Below the pieces are notes generated by a model. The model saw nothing but the letters and a program-made list of their open reading frames with translations. It ran no database searches and was not told the DNA's origin. A program made the position numbers and the translations under genes. Source: Alphaproteobacteria bacterium (GTDB lineage: Bacteria; Pseudomonadota; Alphaproteobacteria; ATCC43930; CGMCC-115725). Taken from it: a stretch of 6,121 bases of DNA. The stretch spans positions 1 to 6,121 of the forward strand of contig JAFAWI010000368.1 of NCBI GenBank assembly GCA_019241915.1, written 5' to 3'. Within the stretch, counting starts at the first letter, position 1, and the number at the start of each line of letters is the position of its first letter. Shown piece after piece: positions 5,997 to 6,121 of the stretch.

Positions 5997-6116
5997 GGGA
6001 GGGTGAGGTGGGCAGCCACAACCGCTTCCTCCGCCTCCCCCCGGCACGCCCGCCCCGGCGTGCGGCTATCCGGCGGCCGGCGATCCCCGCTCCATCGGCC
6101 GGAGAGGGAGGAAACG
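5997..6116. repeat. Cluster of nested inverted repeats
   Basis: Gene-free DNA at the right edge with several complementary tracts. GGGAGGGTGAGG (5997-6008) matches 10 of 12 bases with the complement of 6028-6039. The overlapping tract 6023-6038 also pairs at 13 of 16 positions with 6101-6116. Inside lie GCACGCC/GGCGTGC (6044-6050 and 6057-6063, perfect, 6-base loop) and a bulged 8-bp stem (6077-6084 with 6094-6102). Together with 5939-5974 this may be one or two decayed copies of a dispersed repeat, or a structured psd leader. No promoter could be recognised. Confidence 0.45.
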
Positions 6117-6121
6117 CGGCG

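Overview
The window is very GC-rich (about two thirds G+C by eye) and looks like an alphaproteobacterial chromosome. The main reasons are a CpdR-type single-domain response regulator, a regulator known from alphaproteobacteria, and a psd-pssA phospholipid pair arranged as in many Rhizobiales and Rhodospirillales. I see no tRNA, rRNA, CRISPR array, transposase or phage gene. The genus cannot be settled from the sequence alone.

Layout. The left half reads rightward: cpdR (112-471), a periplasmic PCu(A)C copper chaperone (500-985), an SCO1/SenC thioredoxin-fold copper protein (995-1615) and a membrane acyltransferase of family 3 (1671-2876). The right half reads leftward from the right edge: psd (5917-5231), pssA (5179-4271), a one-domain cupin (4217-3822) and a GrdB-like reductase-family protein (3810-2887). 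The two sets meet tail to tail with 10 bases between stop codons. The last 204 bases, upstream of psd, hold no gene but contain several inverted repeats that resemble a dispersed alphaproteobacterial palindromic element.

Function. PCu(A)C and SCO proteins are known partners in delivering copper to cytochrome oxidase, and here they are 9 bases apart with the SCO ribosome site overlapping the upstream stop, so co-translation is likely. Psd and PssA catalyse consecutive steps: PssA makes phosphatidylserine from CDP-diacylglycerol and serine, and Psd decarboxylates it to phosphatidylethanolamine. CpdR controls ClpXP substrate choice in the cell cycle. This copy ends in Glu rather than the Ala-Ala recalled for Caulobacter CpdR.

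The least explained part is the cupin plus GrdB-like pair. The second protein resembles the B subunit of glycine/sarcosine/betaine reductase, a selenoenzyme of anaerobes, but has a CxxC motif (Cys178, Cys181) where the selenocysteine motif would lie. It appears beside a cupin with an intact metal-binding motif and without other reductase subunits. It is the best candidate here for undescribed biochemistry.
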